Origin: Mycobacterium terramassiliense
GTDB taxonomy: Bacteria; Actinomycetota; Actinomycetes; Mycobacteriales; Mycobacteriaceae
NCBI RefSeq assembly: GCF_900157385.1
Contig: NZ_LT717700.1
Location: forward strand, 310,001 to 374,000
Length of the DNA: 64,000 nt
Direction: 5' to 3'
Position numbers and translations under genes: made by a program
Notes under the pieces: generated by a model
What the model was told of the DNA's origin: nothing
Database searches by the model: none
The model's input: the letters and a program-made list of their open reading frames with translations, nothing else
Shown: piece by piece, positions 1 through 7,601 of the stretch
Numbering within the stretch: the stretch's first letter is position 1
Layout of the letters: each line of letters starts with the position of its first letter

Positions 1-92
1 CGGCCCTTCCGCGTGGTCTGCACGATGTCATTCTGCATCCCGGTTCGCCGCCGCCAGGGATATGGCGCCCGGAGAGTCCCGCGAAGGTGTGA

Positions 93-1040
93 CTAACCGC
101 CGGAGGCCGGGAACCCGTCGCTGACCGGCCATCCGCACATTTCGAGGTGTTTCTTGACCCGTTCGACCTCATCGGGTGCGGGCATCTGATCCGTGATCTT
201 GCTGATCATGACCCGGACGGTCGTTGCATCCACGGGCACGTCGCCGTGTTCGACGAGCTCGGCCGCGATCTGCATGACCTCCCGGTCGGACAGACGCCGA
301 CGCAGGAGCGCCAGCAACGGAAAGGTGTCGGTCGGCGGTATGCCCTCCGGGTAGCCGGCCCGCAGGAACCCCACGATCCGCGCGATGACGCCGGAAACAG
401 ACATTGGCTCTCCTCGGGCCTGGAAGATGACCCGACGTCCGATCTCGACGGCGTGGTCGGCGAAGCGTTCGTAGTATCGGCCGAGCAGGGTGACGTCGAT
501 GGTGGCGGCGACGCCGTAGTGCCACGGTTGGTCCATCATCAACGTGAAGAGCTTGCGGTGCAGCTCGTCCATGGCGTCGTCGTCGCGCCGCATCCGGGCG
601 GCCGCGACCGGGTCGCGGGATCGCACGGCGTGTCTGGCGACGTTGCTGAGATCGATGGCGATGCGCCCCATTTCGGTGAAGTAGCCGATTGCCTCTTCGG
701 GCACGGCGGGCGCGGGGTAACGACGGCGGGCGATTTCTGCGACGTGCGATGCCAGGGCGCCCATGCGCTGGGCGTCGGCGATGTTCTTGAGGTCGCCGAC
801 AACCACTCGAAGGTCGCCGGCCACCGGGGCTTGAAGGGCCAACAGCGCCAAAGCCTTCCGCTGAGCGTGGGCACCGTGGCGCAGGATCTTGTGGTGGTCG
901 GCGAGGACGCGACCGGCGAGGGACGCATCGGCGTGCAGCAGCGCGTGCGTAGCGCGCTGCATCGCATCACCGGCCCGCGCGCACATGTCGGCGACGGAGG
1001 CCGTGAGAGCCTCGAGTTGCCGATGAAACGCGGTCCGCAT
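93..1040 (-). CDS. PhoU-family phosphate regulator fused to DUF3349
   Basis: The protein has 315 residues. Residues 1-210 are a PhoU protein (two PhoU three-helix repeats, about 15-100 and 118-205) very like mycobacterial PhoY1/PhoY2: it opens [13 protein letters not shown] and carries the acidic metal-site motif [10 protein letters not shown] and the ending [19 protein letters not shown]. PhoU proteins link the Pst phosphate transporter to the PhoR/SenX3-type sensor kinase. PhoY proteins normally stop near residue 213-221. Here the frame runs on without a stop into about 100 residues (from M213) that look like a whole DUF3349 protein, normally a separate gene of about 100 aa. The M213 codon (402-404) could also be an independent start. 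No pst genes lie nearby. Family assignment is firm; the functional meaning of the fusion is unknown. Confidence 0.85.
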   Translation of the reverse strand: MRTAFHRQLEALTASVADMCARAGDAMQRATHALLHADASLAGRVLADHHKILRHGAHAQRKALALLALQAPVAGDLRVVVGDLKNIADAQRMGALASHVAEIARRRYPAPAVPEEAIGYFTEMGRIAIDLSNVARHAVRSRDPVAAARMRRDDDAMDELHRKLFTLMMDQPWHYGVAATIDVTLLGRYYERFADHAVEIGRRVIFQARGEPMSVSGVIARIVGFLRAGYPEGIPPTDTFPLLALLRRRLSDREVMQIAAELVEHGDVPVDATTVRVMISKITDQMPAPDEVERVKKHLEMCGWPVSDGFPASGG

Positions 1041-1323
1041 GTGGGCTCACACTAAGGCGGCGGTCTCTGCGCGACAACGACTTTGGCAGATGACAGCGCT
1101 CGTTGCCACTTCTGGCCCGCGATCCGGACGCGTCCGCATCCGCCGCGGCGGGCAACTTCGCGATCCGGGCCACGCTGCCGGCGAGCCGGGCGGCGCGGAA
1201 ATGGCCCGGGGTGTCTTTTGGGGACCATTTCCCCTGTTGCCAGTCGCCGCCGTGTGCTTAACGTGCCCTGGACGGCAATCGCCGGTTGCCGTCAAAGCTG
1301 ATCATCGGACGAAGGAGCCCGCC

Positions 1324-1716
1324 ATGTTCCCCCCAACCTCCCTCCGGCGCCGCGTAACGCTCGGTGCCATCGGAGCTGGAGCGGTGACCGGCGCACTGTT
1401 GTGCGCCACCGCGCCGACCGCCGCGGCTGACGCGCCGGCCCGGCCGGCCAACTGCACTGCCGGCGACGTGGCCGGTGTCGCGGCCGGCGTTGCGGCGTCG
1501 CTGTCGACCTACCTGTTCACGCACCCGGACGTGAACGGGTTCTATACCGGCCTGCAGGACCGGCCCAAAGATCAGATCCGCGACGACGTCCAGAATTACT
1601 TCAACGCCAACCCGCAGGAGCAAGCCGATTTGGAGAACATCCGCCAGCCGCTGGTCGACATCAAGCAGCGCTGCCAGTGGACGCCACTCGCCGCGGAGCC
1701 CGGTGCCACGCCCTAG
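1324..1716 (+). CDS. Secreted mycobacterial hemophore (heme-binding protein, Rv0203-like)
   Basis: A 130-residue exported protein. Residues 1-34 form a signal peptide (RRR, then a hydrophobic GAIGAGAVTGALLCATAP stretch and an A-x-A site near AAADA). The mature part has the pattern I recognise from the mycobacterial hemophore family: NCTAGDVAGVAAGVAAS, then THPDVN, then IRQPLVDIKQRC, with two cysteines bracketing the domain. Rv0203 of this family binds extracellular heme and passes it to MmpL transporters. The ATG at 1324 was chosen because GAAGGAG lies just upstream; the same frame extends upstream but that part has no coding character. The next gene follows after 28 bases and is also exported, so the two are probably cotranscribed. 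Confidence 0.88.
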   Translation: MFPPTSLRRRVTLGAIGAGAVTGALLCATAPTAAADAPARPANCTAGDVAGVAAGVAASLSTYLFTHPDVNGFYTGLQDRPKDQIRDDVQNYFNANPQEQADLENIRQPLVDIKQRCQWTPLAAEPGATP

Positions 1717-1744
1717 GCGTCGGCAACTGGGAAAGGAGATGGCC

Positions 1745-2044
1745 ATGAATCTGTGGGCGCGATCTTGGGTCGCCGCCGGGATTACGACGTTGGCTCTCAC
1801 GTCGATTCCCGAAATCTATGCCATGGTGCGGCCGTCCGGTGTGGCCGACGCCGACGTCTGCGCGAGCGTCGGCAGGCGTGTTTCGGTGAGTGGCTGCACC
1901 AACGTCGCCGACACCGTCGGCACCTATGCACCCCCGCCGGCCGACTATGCGCCGCTGCCGCAGGACTATCCGCCGCCGCCCCCGCCGAACGTGAACGTCT
2001 GCGTCAACGCCGGCCGGCGAATCCAAGTGAGCGGGTGCAGCTAG
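1745..2044 (+). CDS. Small exported protein with duplicated two-cysteine motif
   Basis: A 99-residue protein of unknown function. An N-terminal hydrophobic segment (about residues 4-28, AGITTLALTSI) looks like a signal peptide or anchor. The rest holds the same 15-residue element twice, VCASVGRRVSVSGCT near residue 35 and VCVNAGRRIQVSGCS at the C-terminus. A Pro/Tyr-rich linker (PPPADYAPLPQDYPPPPPP) separates them. Each element has two cysteines eleven residues apart, suggesting two small disulfide loops. ATG 1745 is preceded by GAAAGGAG at good spacing; an in-frame ATG at 1739 is too close to that site. It follows the hemophore gene by 28 bases, so a role beside it at the envelope is possible, but this rests on position only. 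Confidence 0.7.
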   Translation: MNLWARSWVAAGITTLALTSIPEIYAMVRPSGVADADVCASVGRRVSVSGCTNVADTVGTYAPPPADYAPLPQDYPPPPPPNVNVCVNAGRRIQVSGCS

Positions 2045-2059
2045 AAGCGCCGACCCGGT

Positions 2060-2383
2060 CTAGTTGTCGGAGTCGTCGGACTCGTCGGAGTCGTCCTCGG
2101 ACTCGTCGGAGTCGTCCTCGGACTTATCGGAGGCGTCCTCGGACTCGTCGGAGGCGTCCTCGGACTTATCGGAACTTTTGGCCTTGGACTCGCCGGACTC
2201 GTCGGATTTCTCGGACTCGTCGGCCTTGTCGGCGTACTTCGTCAAGAGCCCAGCTAGTTCGCGGGCCTCCTGGGGCGCCAACAAATCCTCGAATAACTGT
2301 TTGTCACCGTCCGAGATGCGCTCAACGCAAACCGCGTTGCTCTTGACACTGACGTCCCACCGGCCCTCATCTTGACGACCCAT
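2060..2383 (-). CDS. Small protein with Ser/Asp/Glu-rich repeat tail
   Basis: A 107-residue hypothetical protein. The N-terminal half is an ordinary soluble sequence (MGRQDEGRWDVSVKSNAVC, then an LLAPQEARELAGLL helix). The C-terminal 50 residues are almost only D, E, S, K and A in heptads such as DESEDDS, a strongly acidic and probably disordered tail. I chose the ATG at 2383 because a purine-rich GGAAGGTGGGG lies just before it; a GTG at 2404 is in frame. The tail is encoded by 21-bp tandem repeats, so its length could vary between strains. No signal peptide or membrane segment is visible. Both strands are open through the repeat, but only this strand has a sensible N-terminus. Confidence 0.65.
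   Translation of the reverse strand: MGRQDEGRWDVSVKSNAVCVERISDGDKQLFEDLLAPQEARELAGLLTKYADKADESEKSDESGESKAKSSDKSEDASDESEDASDKSEDDSDESEDDSDESDDSDN
2076..2172. repeat. 21-bp tandem repeat, about 4.6 copies
   Basis: Four 21-bp units start at 2076, 2097, 2118 and 2139, each beginning TCGGACT or TCGGACTTA and ending GTCGTCC or GCGTCC. A partial fifth unit starts at 2160. Because 21 is a multiple of three, the repeat keeps the reading frame and encodes the acidic heptads of the gene on the minus strand. Confidence 0.85.
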
Positions 2384-2664
2384 GCGATCCCCACCTTCCG
2401 ACACTGACTTGCCATTAGCCGCCCGGCTACTGGGTTAGTTACCCATTTCTGCCGCCGGCGCAACGACCACAATTTCTCGACGGTCTCTGGGTCCCGCCTC
2501 ACCTCCGCGGATTCGGGGCGGCGCGCGCCGTCAACTGCGCGGCGCGGCGTAGCGGGGCCAAGAACGCATCCGGTCGCGGGCGCGGCTCATCGTCTCGCCG
2601 AGGGTGTGTACGTCCGGTGCGGGCCGGTATCCGGCGCTGCCCGACAGTGAGAACAGATCGGCTC
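2384..2664. other. Intergenic, no gene recognised
   Basis: About 280 bases between the acidic-tail gene and the DUF4267 gene. I see no promoter or convincing gene. A minus-strand stretch (about 2531-2650) reads GYRPAPDVHTLGETM and on to WPRYAAPRS with a natural-looking ending but no start, and could be the tail of a lost gene. This is weak. Confidence 0.35.
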
Positions 2665-3051
2665 TCAGCTGGACAACAGTAGGAGCGCGGTCGTGACGAG
2701 CATGACGGCGGCGGTGCCGCCGTGGACGCCCCGGGCGATCGACTTGGCACCGCCGTGGCGCAGCACGATGGCGGCGTCGGCGAGCGGAATGATCGTGGCG
2801 GCCAACATCACCCACCCGATCAAGTGGGTCGCGCCCGCGATCATCAGGATGATGACGAACAGCCCCGTGGCAATGTCGCGTATGCCCTTGACGCTCAAGT
2901 AGGCGCCGGCACCCGGTTGGTCGAGATCGGGTAGCACGCCGTAGCCGGCCGCTGCGACGCGCGGCGCGACGAGGAAGCGTGCGCCGATGAAGATGATGGC
3001 CGCGGCGAGGATGCCGGCGAGGACGTAGCCGACGGTGGTGGTGATGGTCAT
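2665..3051 (-). CDS. DUF4267-type four-helix membrane protein
   Basis: A 128-residue integral membrane protein with four hydrophobic segments (about residues 4-24, 55-75, 77-92, 107-126). It contains the GVLPDLDQPGAGAYLSVKGIR-like region between helices 1 and 2 that I associate with DUF4267 proteins. Biochemical function is unknown. The ATG at 3051 has AGGAG eight bases upstream; the GTG three codons earlier overlaps that site. It is the last gene of a minus-strand operon (DUF1772, NIPSNAP, DUF4267) with gaps of only 21-30 bases, divergent from a TetR gene. The operon is probably controlled by that TetR. Confidence 0.75.
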   Translation of the reverse strand: MTITTTVGYVLAGILAAAIIFIGARFLVAPRVAAAGYGVLPDLDQPGAGAYLSVKGIRDIATGLFVIILMIAGATHLIGWVMLAATIIPLADAAIVLRHGGAKSIARGVHGGTAAVMLVTTALLLLSS

Positions 3052-3072
3052 GTCGAGCACTCCTAGGCGTCG

Positions 3073-3390
3073 TTACTGAATCGATGAGAACGGCGTCGGG
3101 TCAAGCAATGTCGTCTCGACGTCGACGATGTCGTCGACGTCGAAGCCGGCCATGTCGGCGGCGAATTCGGGGCTGGCCATGATGTGCCGAGCGAGTCGGT
3201 CGGGGTCGGCGCCCGGCGGATAGCCGATCAGCGCGGCGAGTCGGTTCGCGTCGCCGCTGCGCTCGGTCCACACGCCGTGCGTGGTGACCCCGAACGCCTC
3301 GAAGGTGGCCAGGTGCCGCGCCCAGTGCACCGTCGCATACCGGCGCAAAGCTTCCGGCGACCGCAGGGTGTAGATCCTGAGCTGAAACAT
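3073..3390 (-). CDS. NIPSNAP-family protein
   Basis: A 105-residue soluble protein with the ferredoxin-like alpha/beta fold of NIPSNAP proteins: it opens MFQLRIYTLRSPEALRRYATVHW, followed by a HLATFEAFGVTTHGVWTE strand-turn and a D/E-rich C-terminus. Family members are small dimeric proteins of unclear biochemical role. AAGGAGAG lies upstream of the start at good spacing. It is the middle gene of the operon with DUF1772 and DUF4267 membrane proteins. The same combination near a TetR gene would suit a detoxification or envelope-stress role, but that is only inference from context. Confidence 0.75.
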   Translation of the reverse strand: MFQLRIYTLRSPEALRRYATVHWARHLATFEAFGVTTHGVWTERSGDANRLAALIGYPPGADPDRLARHIMASPEFAADMAGFDVDDIVDVETTLLDPTPFSSIQ

Positions 3391-3420
3391 CGAAATCGCT
3401 CTCCTTGCAGTGGAATTAGG

Positions 3421-3897
3421 TCAGATCATCAGCACCGCGCAGAGGGCGATCACCGCCAGGCCCTGCAGTATCGCGCGCACATCGATGATTGAGTCCCACT
3501 TCGCTTGCAGCGCCCGCCCGTTCGGAAGTGGTTGTCCCGCTTCGGCGGCCGCGGTCAGTTGCCGGTTGATGGGCGCGCTCACCCGCGTGTAGAGCGCAAG
3601 CCAGATCAGCAGCAGGACCAGGGCTATGCCCGCCGCGATGGCCTGCGCCCAGTGCGCGCCGACCGCGGCGAGCGCCGTGGTCAGCGCGGCGGCGACGATC
3701 CCGAGGACCCCGGGCAGCGGCATGCGCAGGTCACCGTATCGATGCACGTGTCCGGTTACCGCGACCAAGGCCTCGTCGTCGACCAGCGCCAACGCCGGTC
3801 GCATCACCATCGCGCAGAACACGTCGGTGCCGTAGACCACCGCGGTACCCAGCACCGCGATCAGTGCGGCGACCCGGGTGATGTCGTGCAGAAGCAT
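3421..3897 (-). CDS. DUF1772 (anthrone-oxygenase-like) membrane protein
   Basis: A 158-residue membrane protein with four hydrophobic helices (about 8-30, 62-82, 86-106, 140-157) and the C-terminal signature LQAKWDSIIDVRAILQGLA typical of DUF1772 proteins. Some members of the family are described as anthrone oxygenases of polyketide pathways; most bacterial ones are uncharacterised. It is the first gene of the three-gene minus-strand operon and starts 98 bases from the divergent TetR gene. The two TAGC-N3-GCTA dyads fill that space, so TetR repression of this gene is likely. Confidence 0.78.
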   Translation of the reverse strand: MLLHDITRVAALIAVLGTAVVYGTDVFCAMVMRPALALVDDEALVAVTGHVHRYGDLRMPLPGVLGIVAAALTTALAAVGAHWAQAIAAGIALVLLLIWLALYTRVSAPINRQLTAAAEAGQPLPNGRALQAKWDSIIDVRAILQGLAVIALCAVLMI

Positions 3898-3922
3898 GTC
3901 GCAACTCCCTCACTCGTAAGTG

Positions 3923-3969
3923 CTAGCAACGCTAACCCTCCTGGCAGGCCGCGTCAATAGCATTGCTAG
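3923..3969. promoter_or_regulatory. Paired TetR-type operators between divergent genes
   Basis: Two copies of a 12-bp element lie in opposite orientation: CTAGCAACGCTA at 3923-3934 and its near complement TAGCATTGCTAG at 3958-3969. Each holds a TAGC-N3-GCTA dyad (3924-3934 and 3958-3968), centres 34 bp apart. They sit between the DUF1772 operon and the TetR gene and are the obvious candidate binding sites for that TetR. Confidence 0.6.
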
Positions 3970-3995
3970 TTTTCCTAGCCCTGATATCGTGAGGT

Positions 3996-4586
3996 ATGGC
4001 CATCGAGGACCGTCGTGAGCGCGAACGCGCCGCCCGCCGGCAACTGATCGTCGGGACCGCGCGCAAGCTGGCCGAGGCCGAAGGCTGGGAGGCCGTCACC
4101 ACGCGCCGGCTGTCCACCGAGATCGAATACAGCCAGCCGGTGTTGTACAAGCACTTCGCCGGCATGGAGCAAATCGCCGACGCCGTCGCCCTCGACGGGT
4201 TCGCCGAACTCGCCGAAGTGATCCGGGCCGCCCACGCCGACACCGGCGCCGCGAGTGACACCCTGGCCCGGATCGCCCGCGCCTACCTGGATTTCGCCCG
4301 CGACAACCCGGCGGTCTACGACGCGATGTTCACCCGCGCGACCGCCTTGCGCTTCGGCGCCGAAGACACACCGCCTCAGCTGACGGCGGCCTTCGCCGCG
4401 TTGCATGAAGCGGTCGGCATGGCCTCGGCCGAGCAGGACACCGACACGCTCACCGAGGTGTTCTGGGCGGCGCTGCACGGGCTGGTAACGCTCGGCCGCA
4501 CCGGACGGCTGCGCCCCACCCACGACTCGGAGCGAGTCCAGCTGCTCGTCAACGAATTCACCGGCGGGCGAAAAACGGCGCGCTAG
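3996..4586 (+). CDS. TetR-family transcriptional regulator
   Basis: A 196-residue regulator. Residues 12-58 are the TetR DNA-binding domain, with helix-turn-helix text AVTTRRLSTEIEYSQPVLYKHF. The C-terminal half, with HDNPAVYDAMF-like and EVFWAALHGLVTLGRTGRLR stretches, is the ligand-binding domain of the WHG or TetR_C_33 type. GAGG precedes the ATG. It is divergent from the DUF1772-NIPSNAP-DUF4267 operon across 98 bases holding two matching dyads, which indicates local and probably self repression. The ligand is unknown. Confidence 0.85.
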   Translation: MAIEDRRERERAARRQLIVGTARKLAEAEGWEAVTTRRLSTEIEYSQPVLYKHFAGMEQIADAVALDGFAELAEVIRAAHADTGAASDTLARIARAYLDFARDNPAVYDAMFTRATALRFGAEDTPPQLTAAFAALHEAVGMASAEQDTDTLTEVFWAALHGLVTLGRTGRLRPTHDSERVQLLVNEFTGGRKTAR

Positions 4587-4890
4587 GCCCAGCACCGACA
4601 GGCTTGAACCGAAGGGCTCGAGACTGCAGTGTGGCGAGGCCGCCAAGGACGGCGTCCCGCCGTCTCAGGGCCGTCCCCCGTCGTGTTCGGTCGCGATTGG
4701 CCGGGCCCAAGCCGTTTCGCCGGTCGCGCCGTGGAGCCCTCGAACCCGCTCGTCGACATCCGGCCCGGGCTAAGCCGGTTTGTTGACCCGTCATTCACCG
4801 CAGTCGACGGCGACCTCAAGGCCGCGCAGCGAAGTGGCTGGACTCTCGTGAAGACCGCGCCTTAGCGCGCCTAGGGCACGGCGTTGGTCG
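4587..4890. other. Intergenic; hairpin 4648-4664, no gene recognised
   Basis: A 300-base gap between convergent genes. I find no convincing coding sequence. GACGGCG (4648-4654) pairs with CGCCGTC (4658-4664) across a 3-base loop, a GC-rich hairpin without a T run that may terminate the TetR transcript. Confidence 0.4.
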
Positions 4891-5316
4891 TTACTCCCCG
4901 TTTGTGCACAGTTCCCAGGGCTGCATGCCGATAAGTTCCGCGAGGTTGCGCTGCAGCGCGACGCCGGCCGGCACCGTGCGGTAGAAGATGCTCACCTCGG
5001 CGATCTTGCCGTCCGCGTCGAGCAGGACGAAGAAGATTCCGTTGACCGCGGCGTCTCCGACTTGCAGCCGAAAGTGGGCGGCGTGGTGGGTCTCGCCGCT
5101 GAGGACCTCCAGATAGGTGTCGTCTGACGAGAGTCCGTTGACGGTCTTTATGGTTTCCACGGCGGCCTCGCGGCCGGTGACGGGCTCATCGCCGAAGGGG
5201 CCGTACAGCCGCACGTTCTCGGCGAGCAAACCGGTGAGCGTGTCTTTGTCAGGGCCGCCGTTAATGCAGTCGGCGAAGGACTCCAAGGTGTCGCGGTGCG
5301 GGGCGAACGTGGTCAT
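4891..5316 (-). CDS. NTF2/SnoaL-like protein, copy A
   Basis: A 141-residue protein of the NTF2-like fold (SnoaL-type): an N-terminal helix pair, LLAENVRLYGPFGDEPVTGREA, and C-terminal strands. SnoaL relatives are small binding proteins, isomerases or hydratases; the substrate here is unknown. It is strikingly similar over its full length to the protein at 10387-10809. The two share the start MTTFAPHRDT, LSGETHHAA and the end GVALQRNLA to GMQPWEL, and even the upstream ACTCC-type leader. The pair brackets the MarR/NPD module, so this gene is one arm of a local duplication. It follows the epimerase gene by 47 bases and may share its transcript. Confidence 0.8.
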   Translation of the reverse strand: MTTFAPHRDTLESFADCINGGPDKDTLTGLLAENVRLYGPFGDEPVTGREAAVETIKTVNGLSSDDTYLEVLSGETHHAAHFRLQVGDAAVNGIFFVLLDADGKIAEVSIFYRTVPAGVALQRNLAELIGMQPWELCTNGE

Positions 5317-5363
5317 GGTGACTCCTCGTAGTGGGTGAGACTGGGTCGGTGCGCCGAGGCCCG

Positions 5364-6299
5364 TCAGCCGGCCGGGAAGTAGTGGCCGTTGTCCAAATCG
5401 GCGAACAGGCCGGGCTGAGCGGGTTCCCAGCCCAGGGTCTGGCGCGTGATGAGGCTGCTCGCCGGGAAGGACCCCGTCACCAGACTCGTGAACTGCCCAA
5501 AGTATCCCGGCAGCATCAGGACGTCCTCGGGAACGCTCACGGTGGGTAGGTCCAGACGGCTGCCGATGGCCTCGGCGATCTCACGGAACGGGATTTCTGC
5601 GTCCGCAATCGCGTGCCAATATCTGCCGGCCGGACCCTTCTCCAACGCCAAGCGGAACACGGAGGCGACATCGCGGATGTGCACGGCGCACCACAGGTTC
5701 GCGCCGTCTCCGGGGTAACCGGCGAAGCCCTTCTCCCTCGCGAGCGCGATCAGCCCCGGGAGGAAGCCGGCACTATCGGTCGTGTCGTGCGCGATGAGGG
5801 GAAGCCGCACGATCGAAGACCGCACTCCCTGCTCGGCGAGGCCGACGACGGCGCGTTCCACGACGTTACGAACGCGCAGGGTGCCCTTGTCCTCCTCCCT
5901 GCTGGGAAGGGCCGGGTCCTGCTCGGTGGCCGGTCGGCCCAGGTTTCCCGGCGAGCCGATGCTGCCCGCAGCGACCAGCGGCTTTCCGCTCCCTTCCAGT
6001 GCCTCGCCGTATGCGAGCATGATCGGCAGCTCTGCGGCGGCCACGGCGTCCATCCCGCCGGAGGGAAGCAGGTCTTGCCGGTGGGCGACGTGGATGACGC
6101 CGTCGGAGTCCGCGGCCGCCTCCTTGAGCCCGTCGAGATCCTCTAGGTCGCCGCGACGCACCTTCGCGCCTTGTGCGGACAGCGCCGCCGCGGACTTGTC
6201 CGACCGGGCCAGGCCGGTGACCTCGTGCCCGGCGGCGATGAGTTCGGGGATGATGTGCGAGCCGGCATGGCCGGTTCCGCCGGTGATGAAAACGCGCAT
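5364..6299 (-). CDS. NAD(P)-dependent epimerase/dehydratase-like (atypical SDR)
   Basis: A 311-residue atypical short-chain dehydrogenase. The Rossmann motif is at the N-terminus (MRVFITGGTGHAGSHI, a TGGxGxxG pattern), followed by the acidic turn RRGDLEDLDGL and the strand SDGVIHVAHR. A classical YxxxK pair is not obvious, as in NAD-dependent epimerase-like or NmrA-like members. The substrate cannot be named. It lies between the NTF2-like gene and an NPD-type NAD(P)-binding protein on the same strand and is probably in the regulon of the neighbouring MarR genes. Confidence 0.8.
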   Translation of the reverse strand: MRVFITGGTGHAGSHIIPELIAAGHEVTGLARSDKSAAALSAQGAKVRRGDLEDLDGLKEAAADSDGVIHVAHRQDLLPSGGMDAVAAAELPIMLAYGEALEGSGKPLVAAGSIGSPGNLGRPATEQDPALPSREEDKGTLRVRNVVERAVVGLAEQGVRSSIVRLPLIAHDTTDSAGFLPGLIALAREKGFAGYPGDGANLWCAVHIRDVASVFRLALEKGPAGRYWHAIADAEIPFREIAEAIGSRLDLPTVSVPEDVLMLPGYFGQFTSLVTGSFPASSLITRQTLGWEPAQPGLFADLDNGHYFPAG

Positions 6300-6393
6300 G
6301 TGATTGCCCCTTCGAGGGTGGATGGTTGGGTTGTCTTCTCATGCCGTAGATCAACTGAAGTGATGTGGCGCGAGACGTGGTGGTGCGGGCCGC

Positions 6394-7026
6394 TCAGCTG
6401 AGCACGTTGACGCCGAGGAAGAAGTCGGTGTGGTTGAGGGAGTGCGTCATCAGACCCATCTCCAGCAGGCCCGCGTTCTCCAATGCCTGCGCCATGGGCA
6501 GCGGCCCGGCGTCGAACGGGCGCAGTCCCAGGCTCTCGATGAACACCGATACTTGGGCCTTGGCCTGCGCGTCGTCGCCGGCGATGAACGCATCCAACGG
6601 GCGACCCTTGGCCGGGCCGGCCGCCAGAACGTTGGCGAACAGGGTATTGAACGCCTTGACGACATGGGCGCCGGCGGGGGCGGCCTTGGCGATCTCCTGT
6701 GCGCCGGAACTGCCGTCGGGCGTGACAAGGCCGGTCATATCGGGGGTGACGGGGTTGGTGATATCGATGACGATTTTGCCCTGCAGCGCGTCTCCGTAGC
6801 GGCTCACCGCTTCCGCCGCGCTGGCGTACGGAACGGCGAGGATGACGATGTCCCCGGCCGGGGTGGCGCCGGGCGCCCCGACAGTGGCGCCGCCGAGCGA
6901 TCCGGCCAACTCCTTGGCTTTGACCGGGTCACGGCCGATCACCTCGACGGCGTTGCCGCCCGCGAGCGCCCGGTGGGCCAGGGCGCTGGCCATGTTCCCC
7001 AGGCCGATGATGCTGATGCTGCTCAT
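6394..7026 (-). CDS. NPD-type NAD(P)-binding oxidoreductase (F420:NADP reductase-like)
   Basis: A 210-residue protein with the N-terminal dinucleotide fold SISIIGLGNMASALA (GxGxxA pattern), the strand GDIVILAVPYASAAEAV, IVIDITNPVTPD, and HVVKAFNTLFANVL. These are hallmarks of the NADP oxidoreductase, coenzyme F420-dependent family (Pfam F420_oxidored). Whether it uses F420 or another substrate cannot be told. A second protein with this domain lies in the same module at 9105-10295. The start is 92 bases from the divergent MarR start, with inverted repeats between them, so repression by MarR is likely. Confidence 0.8.
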   Translation of the reverse strand: MSSISIIGLGNMASALAHRALAGGNAVEVIGRDPVKAKELAGSLGGATVGAPGATPAGDIVILAVPYASAAEAVSRYGDALQGKIVIDITNPVTPDMTGLVTPDGSSGAQEIAKAAPAGAHVVKAFNTLFANVLAAGPAKGRPLDAFIAGDDAQAKAQVSVFIESLGLRPFDAGPLPMAQALENAGLLEMGLMTHSLNHTDFFLGVNVLS

Positions 7027-7053
7027 GAAAAATCCCGTCTTGGTTGATGAAAA

Positions 7054-7099
7054 GGTTGATTACTCAACCATATGGCCAGATGGATGATGCGTCAACCAA
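7054..7099. promoter_or_regulatory. MarR operator region in front of NPD and MarR genes
   Basis: Two elements are visible. GGTTGATTACTCAACC (7054-7069) is a perfect 6-bp inverted repeat with a 4-bp spacer. TGATGCGTCAACCAA (7085-7099) matches, with one or two differences, the arms of the inverted repeat at 8594-8645 in front of the second MarR gene. Both lie within 70 bases upstream of the MarR start at 7119 and in the NPD promoter region. Confidence 0.6.
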
Positions 7100-7118
7100 T
7101 TGGGGTAATGTGGGGCCG

Positions 7119-7601
7119 ATGGCACCGAACTGGCTCAACCCTCGTGAGGACCGCGCCTGGCGGGCCTTCGTGTACGCGAATTATCAGCTCGTCGCGCACC
7201 TAAACCGGGGCCTGCAGAAATCGGGCCTGTCCGGGGCCGACTACGCGGTCCTGGCGGTGCTCTCGGAGCACGACGGAGACCGCATACCCGCACGCGACCT
7301 GTGCAACGCACTGGGCTGGGAGAAGAGCCGTCTGTCCCATCAGCTGCGACGCATGCAGAAGGACGGGCTGATCAGCCGCGAGCCCAACCCCGACGACGCC
7401 CGCAGCACGATGGTCTGCCTCCTGCCGGCCGGCCGCGCCGCCATCGAGAAGGCCGCACCCAGGCACGCGGAAGACGTTCGTCGGAACTTCGTCGATCTGC
7501 TGACCCCGGCTGAGCTCGACCTGCTCGCCACCCTCAACGAACGAATCCAGCGCCACGTGGCCACACACCACGACTCCCCCGACGAAGACGGGCCCTTATA
7601 G
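7119..7601 (+). CDS. MarR-family regulator, copy 1
   Basis: A 160-residue winged-helix regulator. Residues about 40-100 contain the MarR core: SGADYAVLAVLSEH, then LCNALGWEKSRLSHQLRRMQ (recognition helix) and the wing ISREPNPDDARSTMV. The frame is open further upstream, but that part runs through the operator dyads, so the ATG at 7119 is preferred. The leader would then be very short or absent. It is divergent from the NPD gene. The ligand is unknown; MarR proteins in such settings often sense phenolics, quinones or oxidants. Confidence 0.82.
   Translation: MAPNWLNPREDRAWRAFVYANYQLVAHLNRGLQKSGLSGADYAVLAVLSEHDGDRIPARDLCNALGWEKSRLSHQLRRMQKDGLISREPNPDDARSTMVCLLPAGRAAIEKAAPRHAEDVRRNFVDLLTPAELDLLATLNERIQRHVATHHDSPDEDGPL

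Noticed and set aside
147..1055. Long open frame on the plus strand opposite the PhoU fusion
   Set aside because: It mirrors the codons of the PhoU gene, has no family features, and its composition is that of an antisense shadow.
2076..2172. Possible CRISPR array
   Set aside because: The 21-bp units are directly adjacent without spacers and encode acidic heptads; no cas genes are near.
2064..2375. Open plus-strand frame rich in Ser and Leu over the 21-bp repeat
   Set aside because: It is open only because the repeat is simple. The minus strand has the better start, ribosome site and non-repetitive N-terminus.
4629..4865. Small plus-strand ORF after the TetR gene
   Set aside because: No ribosome site, no family features and poor composition; better left as intergenic.
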